Notes under the pieces: generated by a model
Database searches by the model: none
What the model saw: only the letters and a program-made list of their open reading frames with translations
What the model was told of the DNA's origin: nothing
Made by a program: the position numbers and the translations under genes
NCBI RefSeq assembly: GCF_964026435.1
Contig: NZ_OZ032147.1
Coordinates: forward strand, 1,054,001 to 1,118,000
Source: Rickettsia endosymbiont of Gonocerus acuteangulatus
GTDB taxonomy: Bacteria; Pseudomonadota; Alphaproteobacteria; Rickettsiales; Rickettsiaceae
Reading direction: 5' to 3'
DNA length: 64,000 nucleotides
Part shown: positions 48,404-57,575 of the stretch, one piece after another
How the letters are laid out: every line of letters begins with the position of its first letter
How positions within the stretch are numbered: the stretch's first letter is position 1

Positions 48404-49130
48404 TGACCTACGAAGCTTTAGATTATCAGGTATAGTCAATAGTTTAAATGAAAGGATTATTTATGCTCAAAATAATAAACTAGGATTTAAAGAATTTCTA
48501 TCACTATTATGTGAAGATGAAAAATCTAACCGTAAGGATAATAATTACCGTCGCCGTAAAAGTGCTGCTAAATTGCCGGTAACTAAAAATTTAGAAGACT
48601 TTGATTTTAATTTCCAACCAAGTGTTGATGCCAAAGTAATAAGTGATTTATCAACTTGTGATTATATTAATACTAAGGGAAATGTAATATTCATAGGTGA
48701 TTCAGGAACTGGGAAAACTCATCTTGCCATTGGGCTAGCATTAAAAGCTTTAACACGAGAATACTCTGTATATTTTACTACGGTATCGGATATGCTTTAT
48801 AATTTACATATTGCAAGAGCAGATAATAGTTATCACAAAAAGGTTAAATTACTCCTATCGTTTGATTTATTAATTCTTGATGAGCTCGGGTTTAAGCAAT
48901 TGCCAAAACATTCAGTAGAAGACTTTTTTAATATTATTGCTAAACGATATGAAAATAAATCTACCATTATTACCACAAACAAGGATTTTGAAAAATGGAA
49001 TGAAATATTTGCTGATGAAGTATTAACTCATGCAATTATTGATCGAGTGGTACATCATGCTCATATACTAAACATAAAAGGTAAAAGTTATCGTATTAAT
49101 AACTATAAATCTGGAGGTAATATGGCATAA
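48375..49130 (+). CDS. istB: IS21 helper ATPase IstB
   Basis: 251 residues, a DnaC-like AAA+ ATPase that loads on target DNA and activates IstA. Walker A is GDSGTGKTHLAIG (about residue 112), Walker B is DLLILDELGF (about 170), and the sensor I region has STIITTNKDFEKWNEIF. The C-terminus has the family motif LTHAIIDRVVHHAHILNIKG. Intact and overlapping istA. Confidence 0.94.
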   Translation: MEVIMQNLFNDLRSFRLSGIVNSLNERIIYAQNNKLGFKEFLSLLCEDEKSNRKDNNYRRRKSAAKLPVTKNLEDFDFNFQPSVDAKVISDLSTCDYINTKGNVIFIGDSGTGKTHLAIGLALKALTREYSVYFTTVSDMLYNLHIARADNSYHKKVKLLLSFDLLILDELGFKQLPKHSVEDFFNIIAKRYENKSTIITTNKDFEKWNEIFADEVLTHAIIDRVVHHAHILNIKGKSYRINNYKSGGNMA

Positions 49131-49273
49131 AAATTTTTAAATATAGTGGTTCCTTTTTCGTGCAATTTACTGGTCCCTTTTTAATTGACAATGACACCCC
49201 ATTAAATGCATTACATCTTCAGCAGTAACTTCAGATAACCCAGAATAGACCATCCCCTCAAGCATATTTACAA

Positions 49274-50383
49274 CAAAACTTACGCTATGTTTGGTTCTAA
49301 ATATCGTAAAGATGGAGAACGCAGCTGTTGTTGCATATAGTCATCTAAAAGCCCTAACTTTATTTGGTAAACCGTTTTACCGATTGTATTTGCAGTCCTT
49401 TTGAGAAATGCCCAAACTAAAAATGCCCAACTAATATGATTACGTTGAATACGCTGTTTCCTGCATTGACAACGTTCTATCCCAGTAAGTTGCTTAATTT
49501 CTCTGTGCATGCTCTCAATTACCCATCGAAAGCCACACTCATCTTGTGCAGCTTTAGAAGATTTTTGAGTTTTGTTATTGGTAACAACATACTCAACTCT
49601 GTTGGTAGGAACAGTAAATTTAAACAAATTAACATGCTTATTTTTAGCAAAGCCTTTTATATGAATCTCTACTCCATGCCTGATCTCTTCATCTGAAAAT
49701 GTCAACTCTTTTACAGCTTTATAAGGTTTAGAATCGTGTGTTTTACTAACGTTTCTATTGGCTTTAATAGGGGCATAATAATATTTCCCCAGAGAGTCAA
49801 CATGTTGCATAATTTTGTGTGTAGAATACCATGTGTCAAAAAGTACTGTTTGAAAAGGAATCTTCTTGCTATAAACAGCATTATTTAACATGTTTAATAG
49901 GTGTTCTAGTTTTGTTGCTCCATCATGATCAGGTGCAAAAATTCGATAATCTATTACCCAAAACTTATTAATATCAGGGTTATAATATACCAGACTCACT
50001 ACTCCTATACCTTTAGTAACTCTACCTGTAGCTCCACTGTACTGCGATCTTGCAATTTCTATTTGCTTCGTATTCCTTTTATTTAAAACCGTATCATCAA
50101 ATATTGTATATCCATTAGATGAAAAAATAACATCATTCTTGATGTGTTCCCATAACAAAGAAGGTGTATATTTTTTATTCTTTAAAAATCTATTAATAAC
50201 ATCATGACTACATTTCTTTGCATGTTCAGCGTAGTAGGTTAAACTATAATTCTTTTGGCTAACTATTAAAAATTGACAATAATCTGTCCTATTAATTGGT
50301 ATTGCTTGCAACTTTATCCTCTTTGACATGTTTAATTATTTTTACAATAATTTATCACTTTTTTACTCATAGCGTAAGTTTTG
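49274..50383 (-). mobile_element. IS701-like element, complete copy
   Basis: 1110 bp, both ends intact. The right neighbour is an IS30 cut at AGTT, the left neighbour an unrelated gene ending ACAA, so there is no duplication and the joint is recombinant. Confidence 0.9.
49280..50329 (-). CDS. IS4/IS701-superfamily transposase
   Basis: 349 residues, full length. It has three private differences (RFLKNKK, FTVPTNR, NKTQKSS) from the other intact copies, making it the most diverged one. The DDE motifs are unchanged. Confidence 0.85.
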   Translation of the reverse strand: MSKRIKLQAIPINRTDYCQFLIVSQKNYSLTYYAEHAKKCSHDVINRFLKNKKYTPSLLWEHIKNDVIFSSNGYTIFDDTVLNKRNTKQIEIARSQYSGATGRVTKGIGVVSLVYYNPDINKFWVIDYRIFAPDHDGATKLEHLLNMLNNAVYSKKIPFQTVLFDTWYSTHKIMQHVDSLGKYYYAPIKANRNVSKTHDSKPYKAVKELTFSDEEIRHGVEIHIKGFAKNKHVNLFKFTVPTNRVEYVVTNNKTQKSSKAAQDECGFRWVIESMHREIKQLTGIERCQCRKQRIQRNHISWAFLVWAFLKRTANTIGKTVYQIKLGLLDDYMQQQLRSPSLRYLEPNIA

Positions 50384-51177
50384 AGTTATTAAAAATAGAA
50401 AAGAACCCTATGTTATTAGATTATATTAAAAATGCTATGATTCGCAAGAAATGGTCGCCGGATGCTATAGCCGGAAAGTTAAAACTAGACAAAAATACAG
50501 CTTTGTGTATCAGTACAGAAAGTATATATAGATTTGTTTACACTTCTGCAGTAGCAGCTAAATTAAAGTTATATAGCTATTTACCTTCTAAAAGATATAA
50601 AAGGCAAGAAAGAGGGAAGAGGCGTCAAAGGATCATTATACCACAAAGGATCTCAATACATCAGCGTGATGCAATAGCTACGAAAAAGGTAGAAGTAGGG
50701 AATTTTGAGGCAGATCTTACATTTCATAAAGGTAATCAAAGTATGAATATTGGTGCACTGGTGGATAAAAAGAGTCAAAAGATTATTTTAGTGCTGAATA
50801 ACTCCAAGAGAGCTACAACAGTTACCAATGGTTTTTTAAGAAAGATAAAAACTCTTCCAAATAGTGTGAGAAAGACTATTACTATGGATAATGGCAAAGA
50901 GTTTGTGGGGCATGTTGCCTATAGACTATCTGGGTTTCAAACTTTCTTTTGTGATCCATACCGCCCTAGACAAAAAGCATTAGTAGAAAAAATGAATTCT
51001 ATGATTCATAGAATTTTACCTAAAAATACAGATATTACTACCGTTACACAAAGAGGTCTTGACAATGTTGCTGAGATTTTAAATAACATGCCAAGAAAGA
51101 TTTTTGGTTATAAAACCCCCAATGAAATTTGGGCAGAAAATTTATAGGTTTTGTTCTACTTAGTCCTTGCATTTTCA
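50384..51177 (+). mobile_element. IS30 remnant (subtype 2, codons 72-324)
   Basis: Starts within the transposase at LLKIEKNPMLLDYIKNAM, retains the full DDE core to the normal stop at 51147, and has the right terminus …CCTTGCATTTTCA. The HTH domain and left end were removed by the adjacent IS701-like element. Confidence 0.9.
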
Positions 51178-51418
51178 TAGAAAGAGCATTGAATAATTCT
51201 TTTTTATATGCCTCTTTAGCTTTCCCTATAGCCAAAACAGAACCAAGCATTAATGATCCCACCATTACAGTTCCGAAAAACGAAATTAATCCTAAAGTTC
51301 CAACAGTTATACCAAATGTGCCAACCTCTATTAATGCATCTTTGGTTATAATATAGTTCTTATAAGCTTTTTTAAGTTCTTCAATAACAGGGCTATAATC
51401 AGTATTTTGATTTTGCAT
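51178..51418 (-). pseudogene. Small membrane protein truncated by IS30
   Basis: 80 codons remain: a helical N-terminus (SPVIEELKKAYKNYIITKDA) then a 35-residue Gly-rich hydrophobic stretch (GTFGITVGTLGLISFFGTVM, VGSLMLGSVLAIG) that would span the membrane once or twice, and KAKEAYKKELFNALS. The 3' end is replaced by the IS30. No family recognised. Confidence 0.55.
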
Positions 51419-51460
51419 AAATATGAACCTCTAAAAAATGTTTATTAGACTCGGCTTCAG

Positions 51461-51905
51461 TTTCCCCGTCATTGCGAGAGGGCATTGCCTGCGTGTATCG
51501 AAAAACGCTCTCGGTATCATCTAGTTGCTTGGGAACTAGATCCAGAAAATAATAAAAAATACTAATCTTATTAGTATTTTTTAGCTGGCTCCCGTGAATA
51601 AATCTATAGTATCGGACATTTTTAAAAAAATGTTATATTTTTTTCAGGTATAGGTGACCTTATATGTCATTCCCGCGTAGGCGGGAATCCAGCATAAAGC
51701 GAGATAAATCGAGCTTTTTATTTAAAAAACTTGCTGCTTTTATGTTTATTTTTCTGGATTCCCGCTTCTAGCTAAGAATGAGATAGAATAATAACTGTCC
51801 AGCACTATTGAATAAATCACGGGATGACAGGAGAAAATGATCCACGCGAGCAATGCCTCCTCGCAATGACGATTCCCGATCCACGCCACAACAATGCCGC
51901 CACGG
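51461..51905. repeat. Cluster of nested RPEs before ftsI
   Basis: Three palindromic units in the 500-base gene-free stretch between the membrane-protein remnant and ftsI: one around CAGAAAATAATAAAAAATAC/TAGTATTTTTTAGCTGG, one with arms GTCATTCCCGCGTAGGCGGG and GATTCCCGCTTCTAGC, and outer arms of the CACGGGATGACAGG and GCCGCCACGGGG type. No gene is seen. Confidence 0.7.
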
Positions 51906-51919
51906 GGCAATATATTACT

Positions 51920-53608
51920 TTACTCCACTACCTCCCCTATTTGCTCTATTGGCTCTAAGCCGTACAGTGATATCATGCGTTCAAGCACTCTTCCAGCGGT
52001 GGGTGCAGCAGTCCAACCAGCTGTTGCAAAGCCAAATGTTTCTTTAGTAGGTTTTGGCTCATCAATCATAATATAGATAACATATTCAGGCTTTGAAGCT
52101 GGCAGTAATCCCAAAAATGAAGTATTACGGCTATTTTTAAGATATTTCTTTTTACCAGCATTACTTGATAATTTCTCAGCAGTACCGGTTTTTCCGCCAA
52201 TCAAATATCCTTTCACTTCTGCCCTTTTACCTGTCCCATCTTTTACCACAGTTCTAAATAGCTGCCTCATTTGCTTTGAAGTATTCTCGCTAAATACTCT
52301 TGTCCCCTCAACTTTTTCATCATTATTTCTTTTTAATAAAGTAAGATCATATAAAATACCGCCATTTACAACAGGTAGCATTGCCCTAACAAAATGTAAA
52401 GGGCTAATTGAAATACCATAACCATAAGACATAGTAGCACTAGTTAATTCATTCCACCTTTTTTCTGAAGGAAAAAGAGGAGTACCTCGCTCCGGCAATT
52501 CAATTTGCAATTGATCTAGCAAACCTAATTTCTTTAAATATTTTCTGAAATTATTTTTACCTACTTCAAGCATAATCTGACTTACACCGATATTTGAAGA
52601 ATGCAGAAAAATATCCGGCACACTATGCCACCCTTGTCTTGGGGTATAATCCTTAATCTGAAAACCACCGACTTTCATATAGCTTATATCATAAGCATCA
52701 TTCATATTTATCGCACCGGTATCAAAACCAACTGCCATAGTCAAAGACTTAAACACCGAACCTATTTCATAAATCCCAAGACTTGCCATATTAAAAAGCT
52801 GTTGAGGCTTTGCAGCACTTGGATAATGAGGATCAAAATCCGGTTTACTAACTAAAGCTAGAATCTCACCATTATTAGGATTCGCAATAATACCCACCGC
52901 TCCTATAGCACTAAATTGCTTTAAGGTCTTGTCGATCTCTTCGCTCAAAATACTTTGTAACCTAATATCAATCGATAATTTAAGCGGCTCTTTCTGCTTT
53001 CCTGGCTTATTCAAATCAAGATCGGAATTTGTTAAATATTTATCATAAGCAAGTTCGAGTCCACTAAGCCCCACCATATCCCTACCAACATAACCCACAA
53101 TATGAGATGATAAGTTAGAAAATGTGTAAATACGCTTTTGTTCTTCTTCAAAATCAAAACCAAGCAACCCAAGGCTCATTATTCTTTCTTGCTGACTAGG
53201 CAATAAATCCCTTTTAACCCATATAAAACTTTTATTGGATTTAAGATCAGCAAGTAGCTTAGCCTTGTTGATATCGGGCAGAATCTCAGCTATTTTTTTT
53301 ACGGAATTTTCGGGATCAATTACTATTTGCGGATTGGCAAATAATGACGCAGATGGCAAGTTTACAGCAAGCAAATTATCGTTACGGTCGACTATTTCTT
53401 TTCTAAACTGGCTATTTTTTTTTAGAGCGTGGAGATTTTTATCATAAACATTAGTAGCAACTATTATAAGCCTGTAAGATAAAGTACAGAAAAGAACAGA
53501 AAAAGCACCAATAACTATCAATAATCGGATTTTTGTATTTTTACTACAAACATTCCAAAATATTAAACTTTTAATATCAGGGTTCCACTTTTCTAAAATC
53601 TGTTTCAT
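51920..53608 (-). CDS. ftsI: Septal transpeptidase FtsI (PBP3)
   Basis: 562 residues from the ATG of MKQILEKW; the longer upstream reading is translated RPE. It cross-links peptidoglycan at the septum: a monofunctional class B penicillin-binding protein with one N-terminal membrane anchor (LIVIGAFSVLFCTLSYRLII, about 28-50), the dimerisation domain, and the transpeptidase domain with SVFK (nucleophile Ser in GSVFKSLTM), SSN in LHSSNIGVSQ and KTG in GGKTGTAEK. Complete. Last gene of the mraZ-rsmH-ftsL-ftsI group, separated from ftsL by an RPE. This shows that the organism retains septal peptidoglycan synthesis. Confidence 0.94.
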   Translation of the reverse strand: MKQILEKWNPDIKSLIFWNVCSKNTKIRLLIVIGAFSVLFCTLSYRLIIVATNVYDKNLHALKKNSQFRKEIVDRNDNLLAVNLPSASLFANPQIVIDPENSVKKIAEILPDINKAKLLADLKSNKSFIWVKRDLLPSQQERIMSLGLLGFDFEEEQKRIYTFSNLSSHIVGYVGRDMVGLSGLELAYDKYLTNSDLDLNKPGKQKEPLKLSIDIRLQSILSEEIDKTLKQFSAIGAVGIIANPNNGEILALVSKPDFDPHYPSAAKPQQLFNMASLGIYEIGSVFKSLTMAVGFDTGAINMNDAYDISYMKVGGFQIKDYTPRQGWHSVPDIFLHSSNIGVSQIMLEVGKNNFRKYLKKLGLLDQLQIELPERGTPLFPSEKRWNELTSATMSYGYGISISPLHFVRAMLPVVNGGILYDLTLLKRNNDEKVEGTRVFSENTSKQMRQLFRTVVKDGTGKRAEVKGYLIGGKTGTAEKLSSNAGKKKYLKNSRNTSFLGLLPASKPEYVIYIMIDEPKPTKETFGFATAGWTAAPTAGRVLERMISLYGLEPIEQIGEVVE

Positions 53609-53631
53609 ATTAATTTGTTTTGTTTCAAGCA

Positions 53632-53715
53632 CCTTGTCATCCCGTGATTTATTCACGGGATGACATAGGAAAAATTGATCCATGCGGGCAAAGCCTTTGT
53701 GGGAATGACATATGA
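53632..53715. repeat. RPE between ftsL and ftsI
   Basis: CTTGTCATCCCGTGATTTA and TCACGGGATGACA with GTGGGAATGACAT downstream. It supplies the spurious N-terminal extension of the ftsI frame. Confidence 0.65.
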
Positions 53716-53718
53716 CGC

Positions 53719-54111
53719 TTATTTTTCTCTACTTGAAACTGTCTGTATATATTTATTATTTGTAATTCTCTTATGTCTCCGATTATTATTGCTTTTAAAA
53801 ATATTAATATCTTGATCAAATCTAATATTTGAGGTAGTAATCGGTGATAATGGATCTCTTACCATTTGACAAGGTTTCACCGTTTGTAATTCTAAATAAG
53901 CAGTTGCAAGAATTTTTAACCTTGCTGGCGAGATAAGATAAGCTTTTTCTGCTTTCAAAATATGAATATTATTATTTTCACTATTTATTTGTTTTAAAAC
54001 ACTACTTAATTGATAATCAAGGGTTGAAACTCGTTCCTTAATAGTAAACAAGCTGCAAACTGCTACAATTATCACTGGCAATACTAAATAATGAAATTTC
54101 TTAATACTCAT
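53719..54111 (-). CDS. ftsL: Cell division protein FtsL-like
   Basis: 130 residues. One N-terminal membrane helix (YLVLPVIIVAVCSLFTI, residues 8-24), a short coiled coil (LDYQLSSVLKQINSENNNIH), then a basic, Asn-rich tail. Size, topology and position between rsmH and ftsI identify FtsL, a bitopic divisome protein that works with FtsB/FtsQ and FtsI. Sequence conservation in this family is low, so the call rests mainly on context. Its start overlaps the end of rsmH by 11 bases. Confidence 0.8.
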   Translation of the reverse strand: MSIKKFHYLVLPVIIVAVCSLFTIKERVSTLDYQLSSVLKQINSENNNIHILKAEKAYLISPARLKILATAYLELQTVKPCQMVRDPLSPITTSNIRFDQDINIFKSNNNRRHKRITNNKYIQTVSSREK

Positions 54112-55030
54112 AATTATATTTTTTTGCTGCTCTTAGCTTTGCTGATCTTGCCCTTACATTTAAAGATATCTCTTTATCTGATGGTATTTCCGCTTTATTA
54201 GTAATAATCTTAAGCCATTTATCTGGGTTAAATATAATATCTTCTTTAGCATATTTTGATCTTGCTACTGGCTTTTCTGAATTTTCTTTAAAAAAATTCT
54301 TAACTATTCTGTCTTCTAACGAATGAAACGAAACAATAACTAAACGACCATCTTTTTTTAGTATATTTTTTACATTCGCTAAGAACTGCTCAAGCTCTCC
54401 AAGTTCGTTATTTATATAAATCCTGATGGCTTGAAAAGTCTTAGTTGCAGGGTCAATTTTACCTTTTCTAAAACCTATGCAGCTACGCACTATATCAGCT
54501 AATTTTCCAGTACTATCAATTCTTGCGGCTTTTCTTACTTCTACAATTTTCTTAGCAATCCTTCGGGCAAAAGTCTCATCGCCATATTTATAAATTACAT
54601 CCGCAAGCTCTTTTTCTTCTGCGGTATTTATAAACTCTTCGGCACTAAGCCCCTGCCCGCTCATACGCATATCTAAAGGTCCGTCATGTAAAAACGAAAA
54701 TCCACGATCTGGTATATCAAGTTGCATAGAAGAAACACCTAAATCAAGCACTATGCCGTCAAATTTTTTTGATTCGAGCTTTGCAAAACAATTACCAAAA
54801 TTTGTTTCTACAAAATCAAATCTATCTTTATAATTATGTCTTATCTCTTCTGCTTTCTTAATGACATTTGGATCACGATCCAAAGCTGTGACATAACAAT
54901 CACGGTTTTCTAATATTGCTTTACTATAACCGCCTGCTCCAAACGTACAATCTAAGTAGGATTCACCAGCTTTTGGTGCTAAAAACTTCAGCATTTCGTT
55001 TAACATTACGGGTATATGAGGCTGTTGCAT
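54101..55030 (-). CDS. rsmH: 16S rRNA (cytosine-1402-N4)-methyltransferase RsmH
   Basis: 309 residues from the ATG of [14 protein letters not shown]. It methylates N4 of C1402 in 16S rRNA using S-adenosylmethionine. Motifs: HIPVMLNEML, the SAM loop LDCTFGAGGYS, LDRDPNVI, DGIVLDLGVSSMQLD with GFSFLHDGPLDMRM, and VIVSFHSLEDRIVKNFF-type near the end. Complete. Its start codon shares one base with the mraZ stop (TGATG), so translation is coupled. A longer reading frame upstream only retranslates mraZ in another frame. Confidence 0.95.
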   Translation of the reverse strand: MQQPHIPVMLNEMLKFLAPKAGESYLDCTFGAGGYSKAILENRDCYVTALDRDPNVIKKAEEIRHNYKDRFDFVETNFGNCFAKLESKKFDGIVLDLGVSSMQLDIPDRGFSFLHDGPLDMRMSGQGLSAEEFINTAEEKELADVIYKYGDETFARRIAKKIVEVRKAARIDSTGKLADIVRSCIGFRKGKIDPATKTFQAIRIYINNELGELEQFLANVKNILKKDGRLVIVSFHSLEDRIVKNFFKENSEKPVARSKYAKEDIIFNPDKWLKIITNKAEIPSDKEISLNVRARSAKLRAAKKYNYEY

Positions 55031-55482
55031 CAATTCGTATTCCTTAAAGTTAAACGTTTCTCGTGAGCAAGTTTTTGAGCAGAAGCTAAATAATCTTTGA
55101 AATTCTGCGGTTGCCAAATCTCAAAAATCACTCCTTTACCTACAAAACATACTTGATCTTCAATACCTGCATGCTGCATTAAAGATGCAGGCAATATTAC
55201 TCTGCCCTCCCCATCAAATGAAAGCTGTACAGCTTCACCAAATATTATAGTCTCAAAAGCATCTCGCTCCTCAGAGTATGGATCAAGTGACTCAATCATC
55301 TGTCTTAGCTTCTCGATATGCGAGATACCGCAAGCTTCTATACAATTATTTCTAATGGACGGATAAGCAATTATCCCATTAAATGCTTCTTTCCCTAATA
55401 CCGCTCTGTAATTCGCCGGTACTGATACCCTACCCTTTTTATCAATATTATTATTGATAAATTTCGATAAAAATATATTCAT
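55030..55482 (-). CDS. mraZ: MraZ, division-cluster regulator
   Basis: 150 residues, with two tandem MraZ/AbrB-like beta motifs: [20 protein letters not shown] (about 10-30) and [20 protein letters not shown] (about 87-106). In other bacteria MraZ forms a ring, binds repeats near its own promoter and represses the division cluster. First gene of mraZ-rsmH-ftsL-ftsI. No good Shine-Dalgarno precedes the ATG; instead the start abuts four 10-bp-spaced TGG(G/T) repeats and a promoter lies just beyond, which is the expected layout for autorepression. Confidence 0.93.
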   Translation of the reverse strand: MNIFLSKFINNNIDKKGRVSVPANYRAVLGKEAFNGIIAYPSIRNNCIEACGISHIEKLRQMIESLDPYSEERDAFETIIFGEAVQLSFDGEGRVILPASLMQHAGIEDQVCFVGKGVIFEIWQPQNFKDYLASAQKLAHEKRLTLRNTN

Positions 55483-55517
55483 TGGTATTATTTGGGTTAT
55501 CTTGGGATTTAATGGTA
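55483..55517. promoter_or_regulatory. Putative MraZ operator, four 10-bp-spaced repeats
   Basis: On the plus strand: TGGTA, TGGGT, TGGGA and TGGTA, each separated by 5 bases. E. coli MraZ is known to bind TGGGN repeats with 5-base spacers located just downstream of its promoter. Here they fill the interval from the predicted start site to the mraZ ATG. The repeats face opposite to mraZ, which is a reason for caution. Confidence 0.55.
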
Positions 55518-55523
55518 AATTAC

Positions 55524-55552
55524 AGGATATTATAGGAATTAAACGTAGTCAA
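55524..55552 (-). promoter_or_regulatory. Predicted mraZ promoter
   Basis: On the minus strand a -35 TTGACT and a -10 TATCCT with a 17-base spacer. Predicted start near 55517, just at the first operator repeat. Confidence 0.5.
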
Positions 55553-55694
55553 GGGATTTTTAGTGTATAGATCTGTTAATATTTTTATAAAAAAGGTTTT
55601 TCTAATTTGCCTAAAGATTTTTTGAATAAATATATAATCGGCTTCTATATACCTACTTATATTATTGTTGTGAATTATTTTATATTATAAGTTG

Positions 55695-55722
55695 TTGACA
55701 TAAAAGTTTTTTCTACTATTAT
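55695..55722 (+). promoter_or_regulatory. Predicted promoter of the peptide-SagB unit
   Basis: Consensus -35 TTGACA, 16-base spacer, -10 TATTAT. Transcription would start near 55729, leaving an 85-base leader before the short peptide gene. The interval 55553-55694 shows no gene. Confidence 0.6.
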
Positions 55723-55814
55723 TAATTAATATAGCTTTATGCTTTATTAATTTTTAAGTTATTAAAACAAAAAGCTATGTTATTATTTTATCAACAAAAT
55801 AAAAGGTAAAAGTT

Positions 55815-55913
55815 ATGAGTACTAATATAATAGTTTCTAAACTAGAAGAAGAAACAGAAACAAATTTTATAGAAGAAATAGAAGTAGAAGCAGCCCTCCT
55901 ACAAAATATGTAA
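55815..55913 (+). CDS. Short acidic peptide, possible RiPP leader
   Basis: 32 residues: MSTNIIVSKL, then EEETETNFIE, EIEVEAALLQ, NM. AAGG lies 8 bases before the ATG, a consensus promoter precedes, and the stop is only 7 bases before a SagB-type dehydrogenase gene. An acidic helical segment is typical of leader peptides recognised by modification enzymes. There is no Cys/Ser/Thr-rich core after it, so either the core has been lost or the peptide has another role (a second stop in frame follows KNTCFILLL). The function is inferred from context only. Confidence 0.45.
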   Translation: MSTNIIVSKLEEETETNFIEEIEVEAALLQNM

Positions 55914-56380
55914 AAAACACATGCTTTATACTTCTCCTTTTATAAGAATAGTTACAATAGCCAAGGGACAAAAATATATGTGTTATTTTGTCCCTTCATA
56001 TCAACATTATTTTATTGATAAATTTACTGCATCATTATTAATTTTATTAGTTACAAAGACAAGCAAAGATGAATTAGTTAAAATTATTTCCCAAAACTCG
56101 GCAAAAAATATTGATGAAATAAATTTAATAATAGATACATTAATACAAAAAAATTTTTTATATTCTTCTCAATTAAGCGATGAAGAAGAAAAATTATTAC
56201 AAAAAATTAATGATTTAAAATTGATGGGATAGGATAATAGTTTATCATATCATTTCAGCACCCTTGACTATCCTTTTATAGATTATAGTACAATGGAAGG
56301 TCATTATCTTGATCAACAAAGAATGCAAAAATATTATCTAAAAGAAAAAGAAATTTCTCGTTATACAAAGAATATCCAAA

Positions 56381-57575
56381 TGAAAATGCAAGGACTAAGT
56401 AGAACAAAACCTATAAATTTTCTACCCAAATTTCATTGGGGGTTTTATAACCAAAAATCTTTCTTGGCATGTTATTTAAAATCTCAGCAACATTGTCAAG
56501 ACCTCTTTGTGTAACGGTAGTAATATCTGTATTTTTAGGTAAAATTCTATGAATCATAGAATTCATTTTTTCCACTAATGCTTTTTGTCTAGGGCGGTAT
56601 GGATCACAAAAGAAAGTTTGAAACCCAGATAGTCTATAGGCAACATGCCCCACAAACTCTTTGCCATTATCCATAGTAATAGTCTTTCTCACACTATTTG
56701 GAAGAGTTTTTATCTTTCTTAAAAAACCATTGGTAACTGTTGTAGCTCTCTTGGAGTTATTCAGCACTAAAATAATCTTTTGACTCTTCAAAACTTACGC
56801 TATGTTATAGCAAATATGCTAAAAACTTTTATTACACAGCAATGTTTTATAGTGAAGCACTTCATAATATCCCTTAATTCATGGGCATTATATCAAACAT
56901 AGCGTAAGTTTTGTCTTTTTATCCACCAGTGCACCAATATTCATACTTTGATTACCTTTATGAAATGTAAGATCTGCCTCAAAATGCCCTACTTCTACCT
57001 TTTTCGTAGCTATTGCATCACGCTGATGTATTGAGATCCTTTGTGGTATAATGATCCTTTGACGCCTCTTCCCTCTTTCTTGCCTTTTATATCTTTTAGA
57101 AGGTAAATAGCTATATAACTTTAATTTAGCTGCTACTGCAGAAGTGTAAACAAATCTATATATACTTTCTGTACTGATACACAAAGCTGTATTTTTGTCT
57201 AGTTTTAACTTTCCGGCTATAGCATCCGGCGACCATTTCTTGCGAATCATAGCATTTTTAATATAATCTAACAACATAGGGTTCTTTTCTATTTTTAATA
57301 ACTCTTGCTGATACATCCTGTTTTCATATTTTTCCTGAGCAACACAAGGCATATACTTATCTTTTACCTTATTTCTTTTTAGCTCCATACTAATAGCGCT
57401 TTTAGACCTCGTAAGATGTTGTGCTATCTTATTAATACTGACTCCTAGGTCATACATTCTTTTTATCTCATATCTCTCTTCTCGAGATAAGTGTCTATAT
57501 TTTCTGTTCATCATTACCTATTTAAAATCTTATTATTTTAAATAGGTTCTGTTCTACTTACTTATAGTATTTTCA
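56381..57575 (-). mobile_element. IS30 element (subtype 2) carrying a MITE, second copy
   Basis: Same structure as 26648-27842, with the MITE at the identical base and only a handful of substitutions. The flanks (CAAA, CCTT) do not match, and sagB residues are missing across it, so a deletion accompanied or followed insertion. Confidence 0.92.
56789..56913 (-). mobile_element. 125-bp MITE, copy 6 (inside IS30)
   Basis: Perfect ends, TCTT duplication, same site as copy 4. Confidence 0.95.

Larger units (their letters stand above)
46855..49196 (+). mobile_element. IS21-family element A, complete
   Basis: 2342 bp. Ends TGTCATTG and CAATGACA; further in, both ends carry AAAGGGACCAGTAAATTGCA and GAAAAAGG.ACCA in inverted orientation, the multiple terminal repeats of IS21. 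A perfect 6-bp duplication CCCCAT (46849-46854, 49197-49202). Confidence 0.95.
46828..49273 (-). pseudogene. Unidentified C-terminal fragment split by IS21
   Basis: Removing the IS21 and one CCCCAT gives 32 minus-strand codons ending VNMLEGMVYSGLSEVTAEDV and MHLMGHESIVV before TAA. I do not recognise it. The 5' end is cut by an IS701-like element at 49274. Confidence 0.45.

Noticed and set aside
50296-51147. 283-codon IS30 transposase with a new N-terminus
   Set aside because: The first 30 codons read the IS701-like element on its antisense strand; it is a truncated IS30 with no native start.
53609-53683. N-terminal extension of FtsI
   Set aside because: Translated RPE; the normal FtsI N-terminus begins at MKQILEKW.
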